64,000 nt of DNA. It comes from S010-17 sp036478895. GTDB taxonomy: Bacteria > Bacteroidota > Bacteroidia > Flavobacteriales > Flavobacteriaceae. Made by a program: the position numbers and the translations under genes. Numbering within the stretch: the first letter of the stretch is position 1; each line of letters opens with the position of its first letter. The DNA lies in the NCBI GenBank assembly GCA_036478895.1, contig JAZGEV010000051.1, forward strand, positions 1 to 64,000. The letters run 5' to 3'. The notes beneath the pieces are model-generated. The model saw only the letters and a program-made list of their open reading frames with translations, was not told the DNA's origin and made no database searches. Below are positions 8,904 to 17,421 of the stretch, in pieces.

Positions 8904-9502
8904 AAAAAGCTTTTTATATAACAACCGTATAAAATGATATTGAGTATTGTTATCATAATACGAATGGGAATCCCTTTAATGCTCAAGGTAAACATAAATA
9001 ATTGAATGGGTAAAAACCCAAGATAAAAAATTAACAAACCAGAAACGATCCAAAATTTTTGAGATCTTTTAAAATTCACAACTTCTGTTTTGTTTAATAA
9101 ATTACGGTAAAAAATTGTGGCTAAAATTAAAATGATTATAGTGCCAACAGTGAGTGGAATACTCCATATTGCACTAAAAAAATCCTCATAAATTAGAGCG
9201 TAAAATATAGAAACTGAAAACAGAATACTTAAGAGAATTACCATTTTTTTCTCTTTTAAAATAGCAAAAAACCAATAAAAATAAAAAGAGAAAGATACTA
9301 TTGTAAAAATATTATAGAGAAACCAATTAGCATAACCATTCGCACTAACTAAGTATCCTAAAATTTCATTCAATACAACATAACTTAAAAAATAAACAAA
9401 ATATCTTTGTGAACTGTGCTTGTATTTTGGGTAATATAAGATAGCAGCAATACATGCTGCTCCTTGAATTATCCAAAGAATAATACTAAATGTTAATATC
9501 AT
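8888..9502 (-). CDS. Polytopic membrane protein of the kinase operon
   Basis: 204 aa and strongly hydrophobic, with about six to seven membrane segments spread evenly over the chain and a short basic C terminus. I recognise no family and no catalytic motif. The gene overlaps the start of the histidine kinase and lies 18 bp after the lipoprotein gene, so the four are almost certainly co-transcribed. Since the kinase has hardly any extracytoplasmic region, this protein could be its membrane sensor or a transport-type stimulus protein; that is inference from position only. Confidence 0.75.
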   Translation of the reverse strand: MILTFSIILWIIQGAACIAAILYYPKYKHSSQRYFVYFLSYVVLNEILGYLVSANGYANWFLYNIFTIVSFSFYFYWFFAILKEKKMVILLSILFSVSIFYALIYEDFFSAIWSIPLTVGTIIILILATIFYRNLLNKTEVVNFKRSQKFWIVSGLLIFYLGFLPIQLFMFTLSIKGIPIRIMITILNIILYGCYIKSFLCLKK

Positions 9503-9520
9503 TACTAATTATTTTTAAAA

Positions 9521-10000
9521 CTAATCGCCAGAATTATAGTCATTTGGTGGCATTCCTGCATTTCCATAGTTCAATGGCGAAATACCATTAGAATTAATAT
9601 TTGGTGCATGACCTCTTGTTATAACCTTGTGAGTTGGTGCAAAAAAGACTGTTGATTTAGTAATACCATGGCTGTCTGGTTTTGAACCAAAATAGACACG
9701 TAAACCTAATTTTTCTAAACCAAGAGAATCAGATTTTTGTTTCACATAATGAATGTAATTCTCCATTTCCTCCATGCTAAACCAAATATCTCGGTTATCT
9801 GTTCTTTCAACGCCGTCATTGCTTAAAAATGCATTTATTGCTTCATATTGGTTGGATTTATACGCTTCTTCATAACTATTCGCAATATCAGAAGTAATTA
9901 AACCTTGTGGAGTTTGATAATTGTGATTGCAATTATTACATGAGATTAGTATCATAATGATGCTACCCAATAAAATGAGTTTTGTAAATAAATTCTTCAT
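9521..10000 (-). CDS. Lipoprotein heading the LytS/LytTR operon
   Basis: 159 aa from ATG 10000, chosen because it starts directly with a lipoprotein signal: MKNLFTKLILLGSIIMILISC with the lipobox cysteine at residue 21. An upstream in-frame ATG (10042) would add 14 polar residues. The mature part starts CNNCNHNY, with two cysteines and two aspartic/asparagine-histidine pairs, and has a central helical region and a Pro/Gly/Asn-rich tail ending NAGMPPNDYNSGD. No family recognised. As first gene of the kinase operon it may be an extracytoplasmic sensor or target of that system. Confidence 0.75.
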   Translation of the reverse strand: MKNLFTKLILLGSIIMILISCNNCNHNYQTPQGLITSDIANSYEEAYKSNQYEAINAFLSNDGVERTDNRDIWFSMEEMENYIHYVKQKSDSLGLEKLGLRVYFGSKPDSHGITKSTVFFAPTHKVITRGHAPNINSNGISPLNYGNAGMPPNDYNSGD

Positions 10001-10225
10001 AAGTTTTGTTTTATAGTTGTGATTATTAGTTACAAATATCACTAAAAAGCATACTTAATCCAAAGTAAAATTGATAAACTATAGTTTTTACTCGATGATG
10101 TGATACTATTATTTGATTAACAGTAAATTTAAACAATTTAAAAAAGCACTTAGATTGAGTTTTTGAAAATTTTAAACGAAGCAAGAATGAATCTTATTGT
10201 CAATACTAAGGTTTGTAATTATTAT

Positions 10226-10257
10226 TTGCAAACTTTAGTTTGAATGATTTACTTTTG
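10226..10257 (+). promoter_or_regulatory. Promoter of the M3 peptidase gene
   Basis: -7 element TACTTTTG at 10250-10257 with a TTG at 10226-10228, spacing 21, close to the Bacteroidota arrangement. The ATG follows 27 nt later. The remainder of the 284-bp gap (10001-10284) shows nothing else I can support. Confidence 0.55.
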
Positions 10258-10284
10258 TTATAAAAATTCTTAATAAAAGCTCAT

Positions 10285-12309
10285 ATGAATCCATTACTTC
10301 AAACATTTAAAACAAAATACAATACTGCACCATTCTCTAAAATCAAAAACGAACATTTTAAGCCTGCTTTTATAGAATCCATTAAGGATGCCAAAGATGA
10401 AATTGACGTTATTGTAAATAATAGTGATGTGCCAACTTTTAAAAACACTATTGAATCTTTAGAATTTTCGGGACAGCAATTGAGCCGTGTTTCTTCTGTT
10501 TTTTTTAATTTGAATTCGGCTGAAACCAATAAAAAAATGCAGGAGATTGCTCAAGATATTTCTCCTTTATTATCTGATTTTGGGAATGATATCATTTTAA
10601 ATGAGAAATTATTTGAACGTATAAAATCTATTTTTCAGAATAAAGAATCACTTAATTTAACTGTTGAGCAAACAACATTATTAAATAAGAATTATAAAAA
10701 TTTCTCTAGAAATGGCGCAAATTTGAATAAAGAGGATAAAATTGCATTGCGAGAAATTGATAAAAATTTATCTAAATTAAAATTACAATTCAGTCAGAAT
10801 GTCTTAACAGAAAGTAATGCTTTTGAAATGCTTTTAACCAATGCAGACGATTTAAAAGGCTTGCCAGATGATGTTAAAGAAGCAGCTAAGTTGCTAGCAA
10901 AATCAAAATCCAAAAATGGATGGTTAATTACATTGGATTATCCAAGTTATGGACCGTTTATGACGTATTCATCCAATAGAAATTTAAGAGAGAAATTAGC
11001 AAAAGCTTATGGTAAACGTAGTTTTAAAAATAATGAATTTGATAATCAAGATAACGTATTGGGAATTGTAAAATACCGTCATAAAAGAGCAAATTTATTA
11101 GGTTATGACAGTCATGCGCATTTTGTTTTGGAAGAGCGAATGGCAGAAAACCCTCAAACGGTTATAGAATTTTTAAATGATTTATTGATTAAAGCAAAAC
11201 CTGCAGCGCAAAAAGAATTTAAGGCTTTAAGTGACTTTGCAAGTGGTGATAATGTGCAAAAATTACAAAAATGGGATGGTGCTTATTATACTGAAAAAAT
11301 GAAAAAACAATTATTCAATTTAGATGAAGAATTGTTGAAACCTTATTTTTCTTTAGAGAATGTTTTACAAGGTGCATTTACTATGGCACATAAATTATAC
11401 GATTTGAATTTTACCGAAGTTTTTGATATAGACACATATCATAAAGAAGTAAAAACGTTCGAAGTCACCAATACAAAAGGTGAATTCATAGCTGTTTTTT
11501 ATACCGATTTTTTTCCAAGAGCAGGAAAAAGAAATGGCGCTTGGATGACTTCATACAAAACGCAATGGCAAAAAGATGACACTAATTCTCGCCCTCATAT
11601 TTCAATTGTTTGTAATTTCACCAAGCCAACCGAAACCAAACCGTCTTTATTAACTTTTAGAGAAGTAACAACTTTGTTTCATGAATTTGGGCATGCATTG
11701 CACGGAATTTTGGCAAATACTACATATCCAAGCTTATCTGGAACAAGTGTTTATTGGGATTTTGTTGAATTGCCATCTCAAGTTATGGAAAATTGGGCTT
11801 ATGAAAAAGAAGCCTTAGATTTATTCGCAAAACATTACAAAACAAATGAAATTATTCCAATGGAATTGGTAGAGAAGATAAAAAAATCAGCTAATTTTAT
11901 GGAAGGAATGCAAACATTGCGCCAATTGAGTTTTGGTTTAATGGATATGAAATGGCATGGAAAGGATCCGTCTAATTATAAAAATGTAAAAGAAATTGAA
12001 GCTGCAGCTTTTTCTGAAACTCAATTGTATCCAATTGTTGAAGAAAATTGTATGAGTACAGCTTTTTCGCACATATTTCCTGGCGGATATTCATCGGGTT
12101 ATTACTCATATAAATGGGCTGAAGTTCTAGATGCTGATGCTTTTGCGTACTTTAAAGAACAAGGTATTTTTGATAAGCAAACAGCGTTAAAATTTAAGGA
12201 GAATGTACTTAGTAAAGGTGGTACAGAAAAACCAATGACTTTGTATAAGCGTTTTAGAGGTAAAGAGCCTAAAGTGGATGCTTTGTTAAAACGAGCAGGT
12301 TTACTGTAA
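10285..12309 (+). CDS. dcp: M3-family metallopeptidase, peptidyl-dipeptidase Dcp type
   Basis: 674 aa, matching the Dcp/oligopeptidase A group. The zinc site LFHEFGHALHG lies near residue 466, followed by the downstream glutamate region VELPSQVMENW; the substrate-binding YSSGYYSYKWAEVLDADAF block is near 610. There is no signal peptide, so it should be cytoplasmic, unlike some periplasmic Bacteroidota relatives. It removes dipeptides from peptide C termini during peptide turnover. A Cof-type phosphatase gene follows 10 bp downstream and is probably co-transcribed. Oligopeptidase A is the main alternative name. Confidence 0.9.
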   Translation: MNPLLQTFKTKYNTAPFSKIKNEHFKPAFIESIKDAKDEIDVIVNNSDVPTFKNTIESLEFSGQQLSRVSSVFFNLNSAETNKKMQEIAQDISPLLSDFGNDIILNEKLFERIKSIFQNKESLNLTVEQTTLLNKNYKNFSRNGANLNKEDKIALREIDKNLSKLKLQFSQNVLTESNAFEMLLTNADDLKGLPDDVKEAAKLLAKSKSKNGWLITLDYPSYGPFMTYSSNRNLREKLAKAYGKRSFKNNEFDNQDNVLGIVKYRHKRANLLGYDSHAHFVLEERMAENPQTVIEFLNDLLIKAKPAAQKEFKALSDFASGDNVQKLQKWDGAYYTEKMKKQLFNLDEELLKPYFSLENVLQGAFTMAHKLYDLNFTEVFDIDTYHKEVKTFEVTNTKGEFIAVFYTDFFPRAGKRNGAWMTSYKTQWQKDDTNSRPHISIVCNFTKPTETKPSLLTFREVTTLFHEFGHALHGILANTTYPSLSGTSVYWDFVELPSQVMENWAYEKEALDLFAKHYKTNEIIPMELVEKIKKSANFMEGMQTLRQLSFGLMDMKWHGKDPSNYKNVKEIEAAAFSETQLYPIVEENCMSTAFSHIFPGGYSSGYYSYKWAEVLDADAFAYFKEQGIFDKQTALKFKENVLSKGGTEKPMTLYKRFRGKEPKVDALLKRAGLL

Positions 12310-12319
12310 TAATTTGATA

Positions 12320-13126
12320 ATGGAAAATATAAAATTAATTTGTTCGGATATTGATGGTACTTTATTAAATAAAGAACGTCAATTATCTGTAAAAACAATT
12401 CAAGAAATTAAGCGTTTAAATAGGATTCCCTTTATTCTTATTTCTTCACGAATGCCAAAAGCAATGCGTCATTTACAGGAAGAGTTGGCTATTCAAAAAC
12501 TACCTTTAATTGCTTATAATGGCGGTTTAATTATAAATAATGCAAAAATCATCTCTTCTACAGAAGTTGATTTAAATAGTACAAATATTATTGCTGAATT
12601 CTGTAAGAGTACTAACATTCATTTGAGTTTATATCATAATGATGAATGGTATGTGCCACAACTCGATTATTGGGCAAATAGAGAAGCTAATAACACGAAA
12701 GTCAATCCAACAGTTCAGTCTATTTCAAAGACAATTTCAATTTGGGAAAATGAAAATAAAGGCGCTCATAAAATTATGTGTATGGGAGATGAAAATGAAA
12801 TTGATAGTCTTGTTTCTTTTATTGAAGAAGAATTAAATGATGCTATTATTGCATATAGATCAAAAGCAACCTATTTAGAAATTGCATCGAAAAAAATATC
12901 CAAAAAAACAGCAATTGAAGATTTGATAAAGTTTAAATATGCAACACTAAGCTTAAAAAATGTGCTAGCTTTTGGCGATAATTATAATGATATTGAAATG
13001 ATTACCCATGTTGGAGTAGGAGTTGCCGTTAAAAACGCTAAACTTGAATTGAAAGAAAAAGCAAACTTTATTACAGAAAGTAATTTAAATGATGGCGTTG
13101 CTAATTTTTTAGAAGTTAATTTTTAG
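12320..13126 (+). CDS. Cof-type HAD-superfamily phosphatase
   Basis: 268 aa from ATG 12320 (a TTG two codons earlier is possible). HAD motif I SDIDGTLL with nucleophile D10 and D12, motif II ISSRMP, motif III lysine in KISKKTAIEDL, motif IV FGDNYNDIEM. The large C2-type cap between motifs II and III places it in the Cof/YidA subfamily, which dephosphorylates sugar phosphates, pyridoxal phosphate or flavin mononucleotide. Substrate not predictable. It likely shares the transcript of the M3 peptidase. Its stop is 2 bp from the convergent OmpA gene stop. Confidence 0.88.
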   Translation: MENIKLICSDIDGTLLNKERQLSVKTIQEIKRLNRIPFILISSRMPKAMRHLQEELAIQKLPLIAYNGGLIINNAKIISSTEVDLNSTNIIAEFCKSTNIHLSLYHNDEWYVPQLDYWANREANNTKVNPTVQSISKTISIWENENKGAHKIMCMGDENEIDSLVSFIEEELNDAIIAYRSKATYLEIASKKISKKTAIEDLIKFKYATLSLKNVLAFGDNYNDIEMITHVGVGVAVKNAKLELKEKANFITESNLNDGVANFLEVNF

Positions 13127-13128
13127 AA

Positions 13129-14559
13129 TTAATCTTTTAAAATAATTTCCACACGCCTATTTTTTCTATTAATAGGAGAATCTTTGTATTTTGAATGTAC
13201 TTCTCCATAACCTATAGTTTCTATATTTCCAGCTTTAACACCACGTGAAATTAAATAATCCTTTACTGCAATACAGCGTTGTTCTGATAAAACTAGATTG
13301 TAATCATCATGTCCACCACTATCTGTAAATCCTTTTAATAAAAATTCTGCTTCAGGATTATCTAGCATATAATAAGCAATAACACTTAAATCAAACTTTG
13401 ATTGTTTGTTTAAATCAGAACTATTTAAATCAAAAAATATTTTTTCACTAATCCAATCTTGGTCATTTTTAGTTTTAAAAACGGTTTCTTTATATTTTCG
13501 TTTTCTTTTTTCATATACTTTAGGACAGCCATTATTACTTTTAATTCCAAAAGTATTTGGGCATTTGTCTAAACTGTCAATAATACCATCTTTATCTTTA
13601 TCATTTGGACAACCATTATTTGTTTTTGAAAAAAGCAACGGGCATTTGTCTACATCATTTCTGTATCCATCTTCATCATAATCATTACTGCTATGGTTTT
13701 TATTTGTATCAATATTTTTTTTAATTCTCGGCTTCTTATTAACTGATGGTTTCCTAACTATTTTTTTAGGAGTTGGTAATATTTTTGGAATTTCTTTAAT
13801 TAATTCTTTATCTTTTACTGTTTCTTGCTTAGCCTTAAAGTGATAAACTAAACCAAAATTAAAAATTACTTGAGAATCATTGTGTTTATCGCCAGAAATA
13901 TTGGAATCTAAACCTTCAATTTTATCTGATAAAAAGGGATTAAAACGCCCTTCAAATAGTAAATCAATATTTTTAATTCGATATCTAGAACCAAAACCAT
14001 ATGTAAAAGACAAAACACGTTGTTGTTCTAAAAAAACATTTTCAATGGTTGGCATGTAGATTGTTGGTAAAGGTAAATTACTAACTAACTCTGGTTTAAC
14101 ACTAGAAAAACTAATTCCCGAAATTAAATAAGGCTGAAATTTTTTATGTTTTTTAATTGATCTTAGATAGAATTCACCAATTATGCCAAAATTTATAAGT
14201 TTTGATGAACCTTTCATGGCAGAAAAGTTTTGATATTGACTGTGCGTATTTGAAACAGGTTTCCCGTCGTATTCAAAATCAACTTTAGTATATGATAATT
14301 CCAATCGAGTTTTTGAGTGACTTGAGAAAAAACGAAACAATTTTGAATCAAATTTAGATTCAGAGAAATCGGCTATATAAGCTAATCCAAAATTTATTCC
14401 AGTATTATTTGAAGCACTTTTAAAACTTTTAGCTTCTCCATAATCAGTTTGCATAAAACTATTCCCTACAAAAACACCAATTTCGTTGTGCAAATTGATT
14501 TTATTTTGTGCATTAAGATTAATGATTGATAATAAAATAAAAGTGTATACTAGTTTCAT
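13129..14559 (-). CDS. OmpA-family outer membrane protein with TSP3 repeats (paralogue 1)
   Basis: 476 aa. Signal peptide MKLVYTFILLSIINLNAQ; an N-terminal region of alternating strands (about 20-245) likely forms an outer-membrane beta-barrel; a Lys/Pro-rich linker; two calcium-binding thrombospondin type 3 repeats with DYDEDGYRNDVDKCP and DKDGIIDSLDKCP; and a C-terminal OmpA peptidoglycan-binding domain ending NRKNRRVEIILKD. OmpA proteins tie the outer membrane to the wall. It is a tandem paralogue of the next gene, the same overall length, but diverged in the barrel. No separate promoter was identified; the terminator at 14575-14609 separates it from its paralogue. Confidence 0.9.
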   Translation of the reverse strand: MKLVYTFILLSIINLNAQNKINLHNEIGVFVGNSFMQTDYGEAKSFKSASNNTGINFGLAYIADFSESKFDSKLFRFFSSHSKTRLELSYTKVDFEYDGKPVSNTHSQYQNFSAMKGSSKLINFGIIGEFYLRSIKKHKKFQPYLISGISFSSVKPELVSNLPLPTIYMPTIENVFLEQQRVLSFTYGFGSRYRIKNIDLLFEGRFNPFLSDKIEGLDSNISGDKHNDSQVIFNFGLVYHFKAKQETVKDKELIKEIPKILPTPKKIVRKPSVNKKPRIKKNIDTNKNHSSNDYDEDGYRNDVDKCPLLFSKTNNGCPNDKDKDGIIDSLDKCPNTFGIKSNNGCPKVYEKRKRKYKETVFKTKNDQDWISEKIFFDLNSSDLNKQSKFDLSVIAYYMLDNPEAEFLLKGFTDSGGHDDYNLVLSEQRCIAVKDYLISRGVKAGNIETIGYGEVHSKYKDSPINRKNRRVEIILKD

Positions 14560-14574
14560 AGGAAAATATTAAAA

Positions 14575-14609
14575 AAAAAAGACTGCAAGTGAATTATGCA
14601 GTCTTTTTT
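14575..14609 (-). terminator. Rho-independent terminator of OmpA/TSP3 paralogue 2
   Basis: GACTGCA/TGCAGTC stem extended by six A-T pairs (13 bp in all), 9-nt loop, then ten T on the minus strand. It sits 14 bp after the stop of the 14623-16026 gene and 16 bp before the start of paralogue 1. Confidence 0.85.
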
Positions 14610-14622
14610 ATTAATGTAAATA

Positions 14623-16026
14623 TTATTTTAACATAACATCTACTCTTCTGTTTCTTTCATTTACTGGTAAATCTCTAAATTTAGGGTTTGACTCACCATA
14701 ACCCATAGTTTCAATGTTATTTGGATTCACACCACGAGCAATTAAATAATTCTTCACTTTTTGACTTCTTGTTTCAGACAATTTTTGATTGTATTCATCA
14801 CTTCCACCTCTGTCAGTATTTCCTTTTAACATAAACATAGCGTGTGGATGATCTAGCATATAGATTGCAATAGCATTCAAATCAAATTTTGATTTATAAG
14901 TTAAACGTGTGCTATTTAAAGCAAAATAAATTTGTTCACTAATAAAATCATTTGAATGATTATCTATAGTAGTTACAGTTGAAGAGCCAAAATCAGGTTT
15001 TGGACAGCCATTATTGTTTTTAAGACCAGGAGTGTTTGGACATAAATCTATATTATCAGCAACACCATCTTTATCAGAATCTCCAGGGCAACCTTTATTC
15101 GTTTTAGAGAAAACGAATGGACAAGAATCTACATCGTTTGTAAAACCATCACCATCATAATCATTATTTACTTTTGGCATATTTTTTAATTTAGCATTTA
15201 CTGCCGCATTTACCATGTCATCAAAATTTGGTTTTTCAACAACTTCCTCTATCACTTCTTCAACAAAATCTTTCCCTTGCCAAACATAATTATCGTGATC
15301 TTTCCCGTTTATTTTAAAAACCAATCCTAAATTAGTTTGGTAAAACACTTCCATATGTTGTTTGTTACTTCTCGCAGCGTCAAGATGATCTTCCTCATTC
15401 AAGTTAACAGTTGGACGTAGCTCAATGTCAAAATTATTGGTCAATTTGTATTTTAAGCCAATACCACCAGTATAGTATACTGAATTTGCAATACCATCAT
15501 CACTTGGGCTATTACCAAAATCTATTAATACAGCATTAGTTGCATTGTCATAGAGTTTAGAATCATAAGATTGCACTCCTATTCCAAGATATCCAGCTAC
15601 ATTCCATCTTCTGGCTTTAGTTCTATAAGGTCTTGCTGCCATATTACTAAAATTTAAAATAGCATTTAATTCAGCACCGTAAGCTTTCCCGTCAAAATGT
15701 GTAGTTCTTAAAGAGACATTCCCAGCATCTGGTACTAGATATGTACTTGTAATTTCTTGCGCACTACCACTCATAGTAGTATAATGGCCTTTTAATTCAA
15801 ACCCAAATGCAGGGTTTATCATTTTATCTACATATATATAACCGCCTAAGTTAAAAGGGTTGTTATCGTCTGCACCATTTGATAATTGTGTCATTATGGA
15901 GCGATGATCACCTGCCATTGTATGATTGCTTAAACCAAGTCCAAAGGACCAAGATTCTTTGGCGTTATTCTGAGAGAAAATGCTTGTTGCAATAAATAAT
16001 AATGTGATTGTGGTAATTTTTTTCAT
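14623..16026 (-). CDS. OmpA-family outer membrane protein with TSP3 repeats (paralogue 2)
   Basis: 467 aa from ATG 16026, chosen because it opens with the signal peptide MKKITTITLLFIATSIFSQ; nine further in-frame residues upstream are unlikely. N-terminal barrel-like region (about 20-265), an acidic linker with EEVIEEVVEKP, two TSP3 repeats (DYDGDGFTNDVDSCP, DKDGVADNIDLCPNTPG), and a C-terminal OmpA domain ending NERNRRVDVMLK. Same architecture and similar repeats as paralogue 1, so the pair arose by tandem duplication. It has its own strong terminator, so the two can be expressed differently. Confidence 0.9.
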   Translation of the reverse strand: MKKITTITLLFIATSIFSQNNAKESWSFGLGLSNHTMAGDHRSIMTQLSNGADDNNPFNLGGYIYVDKMINPAFGFELKGHYTTMSGSAQEITSTYLVPDAGNVSLRTTHFDGKAYGAELNAILNFSNMAARPYRTKARRWNVAGYLGIGVQSYDSKLYDNATNAVLIDFGNSPSDDGIANSVYYTGGIGLKYKLTNNFDIELRPTVNLNEEDHLDAARSNKQHMEVFYQTNLGLVFKINGKDHDNYVWQGKDFVEEVIEEVVEKPNFDDMVNAAVNAKLKNMPKVNNDYDGDGFTNDVDSCPFVFSKTNKGCPGDSDKDGVADNIDLCPNTPGLKNNNGCPKPDFGSSTVTTIDNHSNDFISEQIYFALNSTRLTYKSKFDLNAIAIYMLDHPHAMFMLKGNTDRGGSDEYNQKLSETRSQKVKNYLIARGVNPNNIETMGYGESNPKFRDLPVNERNRRVDVMLK

Positions 16027-16096
16027 AAATAAATTTTTTAAAAACAGATACAAATATAATTAATTATTAGTTTAATCAACGTATTTTTTTAAATTT

Positions 16097-16420
16097 TTAT
16101 AAATTTGGAGTCCAAAAAACTAAATCTAAGTTACAAATTTTATTATGTTTAATTTCAATACCTTCACTTTCTAGTAGTTGTTGCATCAAATTAGTTCCAT
16201 CAAAATGATGTTTACCCGTTAATAAACCTTGCTTATTTACTACACGATGTGCTGGAATATTTGGTTTGTTATGCGCAGCATTCATTGCCCAGCCAACCAT
16301 TCGAGCTGATTTTGGCATGCCCAAACATTTTGCAATTTCTCCGTAGGAGGTTACTTTTCCATAGGGTATTTGTTGTACAATAACATAAACTTTTTCAAAA
16401 AAATTATCTGAGGTTTTCAA
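16097..16420 (-). CDS. Alkyltransferase-like (ATL) DNA-binding protein
   Basis: 107 aa, equal to the C-terminal DNA-binding domain of O6-alkylguanine-DNA alkyltransferase. Seen: IPYGKVTSYGEIAKCLGMPKSARMVGWAM with the helix-turn-helix and arginine finger, then IPAHRVVNKQG. In true alkyltransferases this motif is PCHRV; here the acceptor cysteine is alanine, so the protein cannot take the alkyl group. ATL proteins instead bind O6-alkylguanine and hand it to nucleotide excision repair. The gene lies 3 bp after trmB and is probably read from the same transcript. Confidence 0.9.
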   Translation of the reverse strand: MKTSDNFFEKVYVIVQQIPYGKVTSYGEIAKCLGMPKSARMVGWAMNAAHNKPNIPAHRVVNKQGLLTGKHHFDGTNLMQQLLESEGIEIKHNKICNLDLVFWTPNL

Positions 16421-16423
16421 TTT

Positions 16424-17095
16424 TTATAGGTTCAATTTAAATTTAAGATAAGTTATAGCTTTATTGTTTTTTAAATATTGTTTTTCATAAAAAGTTTGCA
16501 CGCTTGTTGCTTCTTTTGGAGATTCAGAATTGTTGTAAATATGATGATGTGCATATAAAATATCTTGCTTTAAACCTTGTAATAAACCAAGTGTGTAGCC
16601 GTGCATAAATTCACTATCTGTTTTTAAATGCACAATGCCATCTTTTTTTAAAATAGTATGATACTTTTTTAAAAAAGATTCGTTGGTTAATCTATGAACA
16701 ATTCGAGTATGTTTAATTTGTGGATCGGGAAATGTAATCCATATTTCAGTGACTTCATTTGCTGCAAAGCATAAATCAATCAATTCAATTTGAGTCCGTA
16801 GAAAAGCTACATTCTCTATTTTTTCTTCAATGGCTGTTTTTGCACCACGCCAAAAACGTGCACCTTTAATATCAACACCTATGTAATTGATGTTTGGATT
16901 TTTTTTAGCTAAATCAATAGTGTATTCTCCTTTTCCGCAACCCAATTCCAGTATGATTGGATGGTCATTATTAAAAAATGTATGCCATTTTCCTTTTAGA
17001 GGAAATGATTTTAATACGACTTCTCTTGTTGGTTGAATGACATTTTTAAAAGTATCATTTTCACGAAAACGCTTAAGTTTATTTTTGCTTCCCAC
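16424..17095 (-). CDS. trmB: tRNA (guanine-N7-)-methyltransferase
   Basis: 223 aa, the normal length. It methylates G46 in the tRNA variable loop using S-adenosylmethionine. Seen: SAM motif ILELGCGKGEYTIDLA near residue 50, IGVDIKGARFWRGA, and the family motif WITFPDPQIKHTRIVHRLTN with the conserved PDPW-like segment (here PDPQ). The start MGSKNKLKRF is typical. It follows a small membrane protein by 6 bp and precedes the ATL gene by 3 bp. Confidence 0.95.
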   Translation of the reverse strand: MGSKNKLKRFRENDTFKNVIQPTREVVLKSFPLKGKWHTFFNNDHPIILELGCGKGEYTIDLAKKNPNINYIGVDIKGARFWRGAKTAIEEKIENVAFLRTQIELIDLCFAANEVTEIWITFPDPQIKHTRIVHRLTNESFLKKYHTILKKDGIVHLKTDSEFMHGYTLGLLQGLKQDILYAHHHIYNNSESPKEATSVQTFYEKQYLKNNKAITYLKFKLNL

Positions 17096-17101
17096 AGTGA
17101 A

Positions 17102-17317
17102 CTATTGAAAATCTTCAGTGCCGTTTTTTTTAAATTTTGCCATTTGGCCAAACCAATAAAACGTCAATAATGCAACAATTATAAACAATATTAAATTAAA
17201 AACATTTGAAGTCCACCAATGCTCGTTATCACCAATCCCTTTAAAAAAATTGTAAGGGGCAAATAAAACATTTGTACAAAAATCTCCAATAGCTTTCCAA
17301 ATATTTAATCCAATCAT
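17102..17317 (-). CDS. Small membrane protein next to trmB (DUF6341-like)
   Basis: 71 aa. An amphipathic N-terminal part with several aromatic residues, one clear membrane helix (about 38-57, FNLILFIIVALLTFYWFGQM) and a short charged tail ending KKNGTEDFQ. From memory it resembles a Flavobacteriaceae-specific small family (DUF6341) found beside trmB and upp; I could not verify this. It heads the small-protein, trmB, ATL transcription unit and is divergent from the 17422 membrane protein. Function unknown. Confidence 0.75.
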   Translation of the reverse strand: MIGLNIWKAIGDFCTNVLFAPYNFFKGIGDNEHWWTSNVFNLILFIIVALLTFYWFGQMAKFKKNGTEDFQ

Positions 17318-17421
17318 AATTTTGTTTTTAATAACCTTTACTTAGGTTTGTTTTGAATAATTCTTTATTTTCGTGCAAGACTTTAAAAAGTATTGCATAC
17401 TGCAAAAATATAAAATTATTT

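Noticed and set aside
11000..13126. M3 peptidase and HAD phosphatase as a functional unit
   Set aside because: Close spacing supports co-transcription, but I know of no shared pathway, so this is ordinary operon packing.
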